Positions 23,855 through 30,615 of a DNA stretch of 40,624 nucleotides are shown here, piece by piece. This stretch comes from 12-FULL-44-12b sp964364225 (GTDB lineage Bacteria; Patescibacteriota; Minisyncoccia; Phycocordibacterales; Zambryskibacteraceae): assembly GCA_964364225.1 (NCBI GenBank), contig CAYIKP010000009.1, forward strand, positions 1-40,624. Direction: 5' to 3'. Numbering within the stretch: position 1 is the stretch's first letter; each line of letters starts with the position of its first letter. The notes under the pieces were generated by a model. That model ran no database searches. It had not been told where the DNA came from and saw only the letters and a program-made list of their open reading frames with translations. Both the position numbers and the translations under genes were made by a program.

Positions 23855-24502
23855 GTTTTTTACATAGTGTTCAAAGCCATCAGTAAATACAAAAATTCTG
23901 TCTCCTGCCTCAAGATTAAAAATGCCAGTTTCTAGATGGTTGGCCATTCGCTCTTCCCCATTGATAACTGCATAAGGCGAACAAACTCCGGAAGAAATAA
24001 ATTTTCTATTCATTTGTTTATCAAAGTGCGCAACATACGCATCGCAGATTGAAAGCCAATATGCCTTTGAATCTTTTATCACAACAAACGAGCCCGTTGC
24101 AGAATAAAATCCTGTTGGGTTGCCTGAGACATCGCTTTTGCCTAGCTTTTGATTGTATTCCCCAACCTTGCTATTGGCTTCTTTGAAAACTTCAACTAGA
24201 GCCTCTTGGTTAAATGATTGATATTTCCCTTTTACGTTTTCAATTACCGCCTCGCAAAATATTTTAGCCACATCACCTGCTGGAGAAGGGTCTGGGTATT
24301 TTGTATTGGTTTCAATAAATTTTTTAAAGTTTAAAGTTACTCCATCCGAAACAACAAAAATAGGCGGGGTTTCAGATTTAAGTAAATAATCTTCTTGTGG
24401 ATGATGATAATCCCCAGCAATGTGTTCTGTAAGATTGTGCTTTTCCGCAAATGCTTTTACTGCTTCTTTTGTCGCTGGTTCAATTATTGAAATGTATTGC
24501 AT
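23855..24502 (-). CDS. PP2C-like protein phosphatase, C-terminus lost in gap
   Basis: At least 216 aa. Shows the PPM/PP2C pattern: the metal-binding Asp in IFVVSDGVTLN, ATGSFVVIKDSKAYWLSICDAYVAHFD (central beta strands), and GDRIFVFTDGFEHYV (the motif usually reading L..l.SDG). Probably a Ser/Thr phosphatase, but the last metal-binding Asp region may be in the gap. TAGAAT lies 10 nt before ATG 24502. Its neighbour, the histidine phosphatase, may be in the same operon. Confidence 0.7.
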
Positions 24503-24566
24503 GTTTTGTGTAATTCTACACTACTTAAACGACTGGTCTTGTGAGCACTCATTCCTTAATAGGTAA

Positions 24567-25100
24567 TTATTTTGAGGGTTTTTCATCATAGGCTCCTTTA
24601 GAATACGGGTGTATATAAACTTGTTGTTTTATTAAACCAAATCTTTCAATTTCATTAGTATGTGCCCCGTTCAATTTATCAAAAAATGGTCGTATTCCCG
24701 TACCAATCTCTATATTTGGCAATTTCCAAAATACTACTTCTTTTACTAGTTCCTTTCTTAACAAGTAGGTATTTAGCTCTGGCCCGCTACTGACCAAAAC
24801 ATTTAATCCACTTTTAATCGCTTCTTCTGGACTTTGAAAGGTTTCGTATCCTTGCTTTGGTATGAAATTTGGGTCTCTTGAAATCACAATTTTTCTGATT
24901 TTTAAATTCTCAAATGGTCCCAACGACTCTCGATCATATTTTTGTAATGCATCATAGGTCTTTCTGCCCATCATCAATACATCATACTTACGAAAAAGTC
25001 CCAATGTTTTTGACCATAATTCAGGAGGAATAAAATCTTCCGATCCATCTGGCCGTGCAATGAACCCATCTGCTGAAATTACGTTATATGTGGTAACCAT
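24567..25100 (-). CDS. Dihydrofolate reductase-like (RibD C-terminal domain) protein
   Basis: 177 aa with the RibD_C/DHFR fold: N-terminal strand TTYNVISADGFIARPDG, DVLMMGRKTYDAL (NADPH-binding region), KIVISRDP and NVLVSSGPELNTYLLRKELVKEVVF. Stand-alone members are annotated as dihydrofolate reductases or pyrimidine reductases; the substrate is unclear. TATAAT (25107-25112) ends exactly 6 nt before ATG 25100, consistent with a leaderless mRNA. Confidence 0.85.
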   Translation of the reverse strand: MVTTYNVISADGFIARPDGSEDFIPPELWSKTLGLFRKYDVLMMGRKTYDALQKYDRESLGPFENLKIRKIVISRDPNFIPKQGYETFQSPEEAIKSGLNVLVSSGPELNTYLLRKELVKEVVFWKLPNIEIGTGIRPFFDKLNGAHTNEIERFGLIKQQVYIHPYSKGAYDEKPSK

Positions 25101-25153
25101 GAACTAATTATATCTCTTGTGGGTTATTTGCTAAGCTACACGTCTCGTGCGCA

Positions 25154-25945
25154 TTAGTCAGGTAAGGTCTGAAGCATTTGCTCCAGATTGACGAGTGAAT
25201 CCGTGCGCTCCTCAGTTAACAATTGATTACCATATAAGTCTTTTGCAAAGGCTATGCAAATTTTTATTGCTTGACTAGCCAAAAACTCTCCACTATCAGC
25301 ATCAGTAAAAACAATTTTTCCATTTTCTCCTTCTTCCATAAACTCGTCCAATCCCTCTCCGTTTAAATGTGATACTGGTGAAAGCTGACGGTAAATAAGA
25401 CTATACATTTTCCCAAAGTGACCAGGTTCTGTATTTTGAAGTTGTTCGTCGTCACATGCTTTAGCTTTCTCAAATAGATGCACTTTTTTAATCTTTTCCA
25501 TACTAGGGTTCCCTTTTACAACAGCATCCCTTCGCTCTTCTTGTTCAAATATAGCCTCGGTTAAATACTTCTTACTAAAAAGATTTTTTGGGTCTTGTGA
25601 TTCCAGGTTTGGACACTTTTTAATTAAATCTATAATTTCCCTGAGTATAGTTATGCGTTCATCAAAAACTCGTCTTGCAGACAAGGCCAATCTTTGATTC
25701 TTATTACCAAGTTGGTGATATATAACATCTATGTGAACTTCAAATAATGTGCGCAAAAGAACTTTGGCTACTTTTGGTTTACCCTTTTCACACAACATTA
25801 TTACTGATTCTGCAAAGCTAAATATTGGATAATGGGCAAAGTAAATGTAATTTTGGATATAGGAGTACTTACTTCTATCCACACACTCAAGATTACTATA
25901 TATCCAGTTTTTTAGTCTTAAAAACTCTTCTTTTATCTCATTCAT
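25154..25945 (-). CDS. Helical protein, DUF5677-like (uncertain)
   Basis: 263 aa, nearly all helical. The segment IFSFAESVIMLCEKGKPKVAKVLLRTLFEVHIDVIYHQLG followed downstream by YRQLSPVSHLNGEGLDEF resembles DUF5677-type proteins, whose HEPN-like bundles occur near defence or toxin genes. I am not certain of the assignment, and no partner gene is recognisable. TATAGT lies 10 nt before ATG 25945. Confidence 0.55.
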   Translation of the reverse strand: MNEIKEEFLRLKNWIYSNLECVDRSKYSYIQNYIYFAHYPIFSFAESVIMLCEKGKPKVAKVLLRTLFEVHIDVIYHQLGNKNQRLALSARRVFDERITILREIIDLIKKCPNLESQDPKNLFSKKYLTEAIFEQEERRDAVVKGNPSMEKIKKVHLFEKAKACDDEQLQNTEPGHFGKMYSLIYRQLSPVSHLNGEGLDEFMEEGENGKIVFTDADSGEFLASQAIKICIAFAKDLYGNQLLTEERTDSLVNLEQMLQTLPD

Positions 25946-26063
25946 CTTCTTGCTTACTATAAACTAGTTTTGAATTTCCTCTCCATTGTGATTCTATTTG
26001 TAGGCTGGCTGTATTACATGAAATTGGTTTACAAAGGTGGCATTTTTTATAAGAATCCTCCAA

Positions 26064-26801
26064 TCATTCTTTTCTAAAGATAAATAAATAACAAAATGGT
26101 ACTCCATTATCATACTTCGAAGTGAACAATTCACGGAACATGGGTTTTTCTAAAACCAAAATGAATCCACCTTCTTTGGCATTTGCACGTACATTCTCCA
26201 TTGGGCGGAAAATATCGTACATGATATGTTGGCTCCCATCATTTTCTCTACGAACTGTCTTTGTTTCTACTTGCCCATCTGGAAATTCTTGGATTATTTT
26301 TACACTTACAAATTTCCCTTTTCTTATTGTGACATCGTCAATTATATGAAACTCCTTGGTACCTATAATGAGGTAAAAAAGCCCGTTTTCAGCCAGTAGA
26401 GAATTAGTTTCTTTGAAAGCACTTTTTAAATTATGTATATGTTCGAAAACCATCACACCAAAGGCCACATCAAACCTTTCTTTAGAATTCTTCGAAAAAT
26501 CGTTAAGGGTTGTTTTTAAAACCTTTGCCCAGGGATACAGTTGCTTGGCAGTTTCAACATTTCTATGTGAAGGGTCAATACCTACTATCCTTGAAATTTT
26601 TTTGTTTTTAAGCCAGTTGAAAAGTTGACCAACACCGCACCCAATATCTAAAACACTTCTTCCTTCTAGTGACTTATTTTCTATTACAGTATCGAGAGCT
26701 TCTCGAAAACATTTCCGCGACGAAGCATCCTCACGGCCACTTAATTGCCAATTTAAATCCGGAGAGTCGTATTGCTTTGGGTCGGTTGCTTGAACGTTCA
26801 T
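26064..26801 (-). CDS. Class I SAM-dependent methyltransferase
   Basis: 245 aa. SAM-binding motif I VLDIGCGVGQLFNWL, acidic motif II RIVGIDPSHRNVE, and FDVAFGVMVFEHIHNLKSAF (motif IV region) as in UbiE/Methyltransf_11 enzymes. The substrate cannot be told. ATG 26801 lies only 7 nt after the encoded CCA end of tRNA-Gln, so 3' processing of the tRNA would release this mRNA with an almost absent leader. No separate promoter is visible in the 7-nt space. Confidence 0.85.
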   Translation of the reverse strand: MNVQATDPKQYDSPDLNWQLSGREDASSRKCFREALDTVIENKSLEGRSVLDIGCGVGQLFNWLKNKKISRIVGIDPSHRNVETAKQLYPWAKVLKTTLNDFSKNSKERFDVAFGVMVFEHIHNLKSAFKETNSLLAENGLFYLIIGTKEFHIIDDVTIRKGKFVSVKIIQEFPDGQVETKTVRRENDGSQHIMYDIFRPMENVRANAKEGGFILVLEKPMFRELFTSKYDNGVPFCYLFIFRKE

Positions 26802-26808
26802 TAATTCT

Positions 26809-26882
26809 TGGCTGGGAGACTAGGATTCGAACCTAGATAAACGGATCCAAAATCCGTTGTCCTACCATTAGACGATCTCCCA
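26809..26882 (-). tRNA. tRNA-Gln (anticodon TTG)
   Basis: Minus strand: acceptor TGGGAGA (26876-26882) pairs with TCTCCCA (26813-26819); discriminator G and CCA are encoded (26809-26812). The anticodon stem ACGGA/TCCGT holds loop TTTTGGA, anticodon TTG; the T arm reads TAGGTTCGAATCCTAG. The D arm is TCTAATGGTAGGAC. The 5' 15 bases overlap the end of the GIY-YIG gene, whose stop codon TAA is inside the D-arm region. Confidence 0.95.
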
Positions 26883-27122
26883 ATTGTTTATATTCTTTCT
26901 TAAAACTCGTTTACCAACTGCTGTTTTATAGAACCTCTCCATTCTATATGCTTCATACTTATCCGTATATTCTTCTTTGTAGACAAGTTTTAATGGTAAA
27001 CGGGATTTTGTAGAAAGAACTCTACCAGACAAATGGCTAATTAGTCTATTTTTTAAATTTGAAGTACAGCCAATATATAAATTGTTATCTTTAGCACTTT
27101 GTAAGACATAAACTATTTGCAT
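26868..27122 (-). CDS. GIY-YIG endonuclease domain protein
   Basis: 84 aa, single-domain (UPF0213/YhbQ-like) GIY-YIG protein: VYVLQSAKDNNLYIGCTSNLKNRLISH (VYVL..YIG motif with the conserved Arg), LVYKEEYTDKYEAYRMERFYKT (catalytic Glu of E..RE type). ATG 27122 fits the domain start; an in-frame ATG at 27137 belongs to a copied piece of tRNA-Gln. The last codons (NWEIV) and the TAA lie within the tRNA-Gln gene. It therefore sits between a 13-nt direct repeat of the tRNA D-arm sequence, like a small integrated element. Confidence 0.88.
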   Translation of the reverse strand: MQIVYVLQSAKDNNLYIGCTSNLKNRLISHLSGRVLSTKSRLPLKLVYKEEYTDKYEAYRMERFYKTAVGKRVLRKNINNWEIV

Positions 27123-27127
27123 AAAAA

Positions 27128-27140
27128 GTCCTACCATTAG
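27128..27140 (-). repeat. 13-nt duplicate of tRNA-Gln D-arm sequence
   Basis: GTCCTACCATTAG occurs at 27128-27140 and in tRNA-Gln at 26859-26871. Just beyond each copy ACGATCTCC also occurs (26872-26880; 27181-27189), but in the second place the two pieces are separated by the 40-nt U7 hairpin. The 9-nt part lies in a coding segment (EIV) and could be chance. Confidence 0.6.
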
Positions 27141-27179
27141 CCTCGCCCGTAGGTCGTTGCCTACTGGCTACGGCCGAGG
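27141..27179 (-). terminator. Imperfect terminator-like hairpin ending U7
   Basis: CCTCGCCCGTAG (27141-27152) pairs with CTACGGCCGAGG (27168-27179) with one mismatch; it overlaps the last codons of the gene. No T-tract follows directly: the copied tRNA piece intervenes before TTTTT at 27123-27127. Confidence 0.55.
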
Positions 27180-27371
27180 GACGATCTCCATGTTCTTGAC
27201 CTTCTTGTTGTTGATGCGAACATCAGTGACCCTGTCGGTGTTGAAGCCTGCCGCAGCGATCGCTTCACCAAGAGTGAGCCCCTCAGCGAACCCGACTTCC
27301 ACGACGTCACCCGTTCGAACCACGAACACCTTCGGCGTTGCCTCTGCCGTTCCCTGCGTCTGCTTGGTCAT
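27168..27371 (-). CDS. Small beta-grasp (ThiS/MoaD-like) protein, second gene of U7
   Basis: 67 aa. VVEVGFAEGLTLGEAIAAAGFNTDRVTDVRINNKKVKNMEIVP has the strand-helix-strand rhythm of ThiS/MoaD ubiquitin-like folds, with EAIAAAG as the helix. It lacks the C-terminal Gly-Gly used for sulfur transfer and ends EIVPRP, so it is not a standard sulfur carrier. AGGAG precedes ATG 27371. It follows the 230-aa U7 protein by 12 nt and probably works with it. Confidence 0.6.
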   Translation of the reverse strand: MTKQTQGTAEATPKVFVVRTGDVVEVGFAEGLTLGEAIAAAGFNTDRVTDVRINNKKVKNMEIVPRP

Positions 27372-27383
27372 TTGTTTCTCCTG

Positions 27384-28076
27384 TTAGTTGACCATTGTGA
27401 GAAGTGGGCGGAGCGTAAAGATTTGCTCCACTGGAAGTGATGCGGTATAGGCGGGATCTCTCACAATCTCCCTCCTAAACCAGTGACGAAACCTCGTCAC
27501 AGCAACGCCTGCAGGGGTTGAAGACCAGATATAGATCTGAAACGGACCATCTGGTTTGTAGGGAAGCCTGTGGCCGTGTGGCACAGTTAACTCAATCGGT
27601 CGCTTAATGATTGGCTGCAACATTGCAGCTATCACGTATGCGTATTCATGAGATCTGAGAACTTGTGCAGTTTCCACCTTGCATTGAGAAAAAGCTGTCA
27701 GACTGGGTCTACCAATCTTCTTGATCAGCTCCTTTCTCAGTGCTGGTATTTTCTTGAACCATATCCACGTAACATTTTCCGTACGACTTGGTTCAGATGT
27801 CGACACATAGAAACTCGCTCTCTCAAGCAAAGCCGAGAGCTCTGTTTCTGTGAAGACCAAAACATCGTTTTCCTCAAACTCAATGGTTTGCACTGTATCG
27901 ACGTTGAAACCAGCTTCACGAAACGAATCAAAGAAACTCTCTGCCGCATATGCATTGGTAATAAATAGTGGCTTTAATACTTTGGCTCCACCATCAATTG
28001 CTGTCTGCAAAATGTCGTAGGCAGATTGCTTCTCCTGCTTTTTGGTACCGGCGACTACTTGACCCCGTTTCTTCAT
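27384..28076 (-). CDS. Hypothetical protein (230 aa), first gene of U7
   Basis: No family recognised. Basic N-terminus (MKKRGQVVAGTKKQEKQ), then an alpha/beta protein with no signal peptide or membrane helix; the C-terminal part is basic and aromatic (HGHRLPYKPDGPFQIYIW, TRFRHWFRREIVRDP), suggesting nucleic-acid contact. AGGAGG before ATG 28076; a leader of about 65 nt contains the hairpin ATCCTGC/GCAGGAT. G+C-rich and under its own promoter. Confidence 0.7.
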   Translation of the reverse strand: MKKRGQVVAGTKKQEKQSAYDILQTAIDGGAKVLKPLFITNAYAAESFFDSFREAGFNVDTVQTIEFEENDVLVFTETELSALLERASFYVSTSEPSRTENVTWIWFKKIPALRKELIKKIGRPSLTAFSQCKVETAQVLRSHEYAYVIAAMLQPIIKRPIELTVPHGHRLPYKPDGPFQIYIWSSTPAGVAVTRFRHWFRREIVRDPAYTASLPVEQIFTLRPLLTMVN

Positions 28077-28148
28077 GAGACTTCCTCCTGTTATTGGACA
28101 TAATTGTTAAGGTTCCATCCATATCCTGCTAAGCAGGATTCTTTTGCG

Positions 28149-28177
28149 ACAATATCACACTATTGTTTTTTAGTCAA
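28149..28177 (-). promoter_or_regulatory. Promoter of U7
   Basis: Minus strand TTGACT (28172-28177), 17-nt spacer, TATTGT (28149-28154), starting about 20 nt after the dnaX stop codon. Confidence 0.75.
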
Positions 28178-28196
28178 ATACGTTGCGAAATATAAT

Positions 28197-29222
28197 TTAC
28201 TTGCCAAAAATTTTCATCAAGGCCAACTCTAGAGGAAGCTCTGGTACGATAAATCGGCCTACTGAAGAATAGGAATTCAAAATCTCAAGTAAACTGCTAG
28301 CATTTATTTTTGATTGCTTGTCCTTAGCAATTTCAGAAAGTATTTCTAAATCTTCTGCTGAAAATCTGTCGCCCAAATATGCAGATGATTTTTGATCAAA
28401 GCGTAAAAGTAAAACTGCTCTCATTTTATAAATAAGCAGTTTCAAAAATGTTTTTATGTCTGTTCCCGCTTTTGACGCTGTGCTTATTGCCTCTAGTGCT
28501 TTGGCCGAATCCCCTTTTGAAATTGCTAAAACAACTTCGTTTACAATTTGATGCTTTGGGGCCCCCGTTACTTTTTCAACGTCCTCACTAGATATTTCTT
28601 TTTGAGATGAGACTGTAATGACTTTTTGTAAAATGCCATAAGCATCTCTGTATGAACCATCGCCCAAAAGCGCAATGAGTTCCAGTGCATCATTTGCCAA
28701 TTTTTTGCCCTCAAGTTTTCCTGCATCATTAATCACCTCTTTCAAAACTTTCTCTGATGGCTTTTTGAACGAAAATGTTTGGCATCTAGACACCACTGTT
28801 TCTGGCACTTTCTCAAGTTCGGTTGTAGCCAAAATAAAAATAACATGTGCGGGTGGCTCTTCTAGTGTTTTTAAAAGTGCATTCCACGCTTGTTTTGAAA
28901 ACATATGAACTTCATCCAAAATATAAAGTTTATATTTTGACTGAAACGGCATTGTACTCACACCATCAGTAAGAGCACGAATATCATCAACACTATTTTG
29001 GGAAGCGGCGTCCATTTCATAAATATCATTTTCATGAGTACCAATTTCTTTTGCAAAAATACGAGCAATTGAAGTTTTACCTGTGCCACGGGAACCTGAA
29101 AAAAGATACGCATGAGAAATACTTTCTTTTTTTATTGATGCCTCAAGAACCGTCACAATGTGGTCTTGTCCTACAATTTCAGAAAATTTTGAAGGACGAT
29201 ATTTTCTATAGAGAGTTTGCAT
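28197..29222 (-). CDS. dnaX: DNA polymerase III clamp-loader subunit (gamma/tau), short form without zinc module
   Basis: AAA+ ATPase that loads the sliding clamp. RKYRP..EIVGQDHIV start, Walker A GSRGTGKT (43-50), Walker B LDEVHMF, sensor 1 ATTELEKVPETVVSRC. Between Walker A and DAASQNSVDDIR, bacterial DnaX normally has a four-cysteine zinc module of about 30 residues; here it is replaced by KEIGTHENDIYEM with no cysteine. At 341 aa there is no tau-type C-terminal extension, so only gamma-like function is expected. Confidence 0.93.
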   Translation of the reverse strand: MQTLYRKYRPSKFSEIVGQDHIVTVLEASIKKESISHAYLFSGSRGTGKTSIARIFAKEIGTHENDIYEMDAASQNSVDDIRALTDGVSTMPFQSKYKLYILDEVHMFSKQAWNALLKTLEEPPAHVIFILATTELEKVPETVVSRCQTFSFKKPSEKVLKEVINDAGKLEGKKLANDALELIALLGDGSYRDAYGILQKVITVSSQKEISSEDVEKVTGAPKHQIVNEVVLAISKGDSAKALEAISTASKAGTDIKTFLKLLIYKMRAVLLLRFDQKSSAYLGDRFSAEDLEILSEIAKDKQSKINASSLLEILNSYSSVGRFIVPELPLELALMKIFGK

Positions 29223-29277
29223 TTAATTAGTTACTAGCTTACAGCTTCTAGCTTTTAGGTTCAATACAAAAAAATAA

Positions 29278-29307
29278 GGGCGCACCAACCGACTGGTTGA
29301 TGCGCCC
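29278..29307 (-). terminator. Terminator of U8
   Basis: GGGCGCACCAACC and GGTTGATGCGCCC pair with one internal mismatch around GACT, followed on the minus strand by TTATTTTTTTG. Confidence 0.9.
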
Positions 29308-29329
29308 CATTATCTTCGCTCGTCTCCGC

Positions 29330-29722
29330 TTACTTCGCTACAACCGTCACTCCGATTGTCGCATACTTCAAGGTGTCAGCCACTGATCGTGCACGTACTT
29401 GTGCCGTTCCCTGAAAGATGCCCTTGATGACACCCACCGAAGAAACTGCCACCCTTGATGGGTCCGACGACATCCACGTCACAGCGGGATTGAAGTTGGC
29501 ATCCTGCCGTGTGGGCACAGCAACACCGATAACCTTCAGGGTGTCGCTAACCTTCAGGGTAACTGACAGAACGTTAACCTGAACAGACGACACTCCCACC
29601 GGTGCCAAAGGCATCTGTGGATGGGTTGGCGTATCTGGTTGCGGGCCAACGATGACGTTTACGTTTTCCTTGCAGGCCGCTACTGCGAGCACTGCGAGGC
29701 ATGCCAAAACTCTGGTACGCAT
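29330..29722 (-). CDS. Lipoprotein with one bacterial Ig-like (BIG2) domain, unit U8
   Basis: 130 aa. A signal peptide with lipobox AVAAC (Cys 17) anchors it outside the membrane. Residues about 45-128 fit a BIG2 repeat: VNVLSVTLKVSDTLKVIGVAVP.., PAVTWMSSDPSRVAVSSVGVIKGIFQGTAQVRARS, where W.SSDP..V.V...G.I.G...G.A.V.A is the hallmark. Such domains mediate adhesion or surface display. GGAGG precedes ATG 29722. Monocistronic with its own promoter. Confidence 0.82.
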   Translation of the reverse strand: MRTRVLACLAVLAVAACKENVNVIVGPQPDTPTHPQMPLAPVGVSSVQVNVLSVTLKVSDTLKVIGVAVPTRQDANFNPAVTWMSSDPSRVAVSSVGVIKGIFQGTAQVRARSVADTLKYATIGVTVVAK

Positions 29723-29779
29723 TTCTCCTCCGTTTAGGTTCTAGCATTAATTGCCGTGGGAACTGATACTCTATTACTA

Positions 29780-29807
29780 GTATTACAACATTTATATAAA
29801 AAGTCAA
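29780..29807 (-). promoter_or_regulatory. Promoter of U8
   Basis: Minus strand TTGACT (29802-29807), 16-nt spacer, TAATAC (29780-29785). The -35 box lies in the T-tail of the U9 terminator. Confidence 0.75.
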
Positions 29808-29808
29808 A

Positions 29809-29831
29809 GGGCGCTCCGTTTTGGAGCGCCC
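29809..29831 (-). terminator. Terminator of U9 RNA
   Basis: GGGCGCTCC and GGAGCGCCC, perfect 9-bp stem, followed on the minus strand by TTTGACTTTTT. Confidence 0.9.
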
Positions 29832-30052
29832 TTGAGGTGTAGGTGCGAGACACCTGATTGGCGGGGCGATACCCCCACAAGCTACCGCTTGTCCGCAATC
29901 ATATATTTCGCCTAAAGCCGTTCCGGGCCGACGTTTCGGGCGATACTTTGCCGGAGCCTCACACCTAACACTTCTCAAAATCGTGGCGCCACAGGAGGAA
30001 CTGGAGTGGAAGCCGGGGAACTCCAGAACTCTCCTATGGACACCACTTTCTA
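29809..30052 (-). ncRNA. Putative structured RNA, unit U9 (about 245 nt)
   Basis: A consensus promoter (30059-30087) and a strong terminator bound about 245 nt with no credible reading frame. Visible pairings on the minus strand: CTGGAGT/ACTCCAG extended by AGGAG/CCTCCT near the 5' end; GTGTTAGGTGTGAG with CTCGCACCTACAC enclosing the 3' half; an inner TATCGCC/GGCGA stem with CCCGAAACGTCGG. I looked for tmRNA, RNase P, SRP and hammerhead signatures and did not find them. Class unknown. Confidence 0.6.
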
Positions 30053-30058
30053 TAAAAC

Positions 30059-30087
30059 ATTATAATCTCTTGTTTTGATAAAGTCAA
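30059..30087 (-). promoter_or_regulatory. Promoter of U9
   Basis: Minus strand TTGACT (30082-30087), 17-nt spacer, TATAAT (30059-30064). The -35 box touches the 16-bp palindrome at 30085-30118. Confidence 0.85.
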
Positions 30088-30242
30088 GTTATTAAATTCT
30101 ACAGAATTTAATAACTTGCTGTCGTCGTTCGTTCGGAAATCAATCTTTAAAATACTTTCGTATTTTTCTGCTCGTCAGTTTTAAAAAATAAACAAGCTTA
30201 TTTTTTAAAACTACACTCACAGAATACTTAAATCTTGATTTC
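30085..30242. repeat. Cluster of long AT-rich palindromes upstream of U9
   Basis: CAAGTTATTAAATTCT/AGAATTTAATAACTTG (30085-30118, perfect 16 bp, 2-nt loop); AGTTTTAAAAAATAA/TTATTTTTTAAAACT (30177-30212, perfect 15 bp); and outer arms GAAATCAATCTTTAA (30136-30150) and TTAAATCTTGATTTC (30228-30242) that pair with two mismatches around the second hairpin. No gene is present here. Confidence 0.75.
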
Positions 30243-30282
30243 TCTCATTCACTAAACAGTTCAATGGTATAAAAAATAAAGA

Positions 30283-30579
30283 GTAAAGGGGCGACGAGGA
30301 CTAGGTCCTGTCGCCCCTTTGTGGGGAGGGAGACTCGGCTCCCGTAGCGTCAAATCTGACGCTGTGTGTGTGCGGCCCATGGGTAAAGCCTAAGGTTCCC
30401 CGAAAGCCGTACTTCTTGGTACTACGATTGTTGGCCCATCATCATCCACCGAAGCATTCCAACGGGAACGCTAGGGCGGATGGCTCCCACCGGTCTTGCG
30501 ACACTTGCTGGAACGGACCATTGCGATACCTGGTGAAAGGTTTTCGCGCTCCTATCGAGTGTGATCAGTACCCGATGGA
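30283..30579 (-). ncRNA. Putative structured RNA, unit U10 (about 300 nt)
   Basis: Bounded by a TTGACT/TATAAT promoter (30586-30615) and a strong terminator (30285-30320). G+C-rich, with hairpins AGCGTCA/TGACGCT (loop GATT) and GGGAG..CTCCC near the 3' end and several C/G-rich helices. No long minus-strand frame; a 74-aa plus-strand frame here has no promoter. It does not show RNase P, SRP or tmRNA consensus stretches. Class unknown. Confidence 0.55.
30285..30320 (-). terminator. Terminator of U10
   Basis: AAAGGGGCGAC (30285-30295) pairs with GTCGCCCCTTT (30310-30320) and the inner AGGAC pairs with GTCCT; the minus strand continues with ACTCTTTATTTTTT. Confidence 0.9.
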
Positions 30580-30585
30580 AATATC

Positions 30586-30615
30586 ATTATAGCGCTTTAT
30601 TTTTCAAAAAGTCAA
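30586..30615 (-). promoter_or_regulatory. Promoter of U10 inside the dus 3' end
   Basis: Minus strand TTGACT (30610-30615), 18-nt spacer, TATAAT (30586-30591). The -10 box contains the dus stop codon (30587-30589). Confidence 0.75.

Noticed and set aside
23213..24502. One 429-aa protein spanning the 100-N gap.
   Set aside because: The frame only appears continuous through N. The two halves are a histidine phosphatase starting at ATG 23752 and a PP2C-like protein cut by the gap.
25154..25945. Defence (HEPN toxin) gene near a nuclease and methyltransferase.
   Set aside because: No RxxxxH catalytic motif that I can place with confidence and no antitoxin partner; kept only as an uncertain DUF5677-like call.
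27172..27189. Full second copy of the tRNA-Gln 5' end upstream of GIY-YIG.
   Set aside because: Only the 13-nt part is secure; the 9-nt part lies in a coding segment that reads naturally and may be coincidence.
29809..30052. Hammerhead ribozyme suggested by CGAAAC..GTC in U9.
   Set aside because: The required CTGANGA element and stem arrangement are missing.
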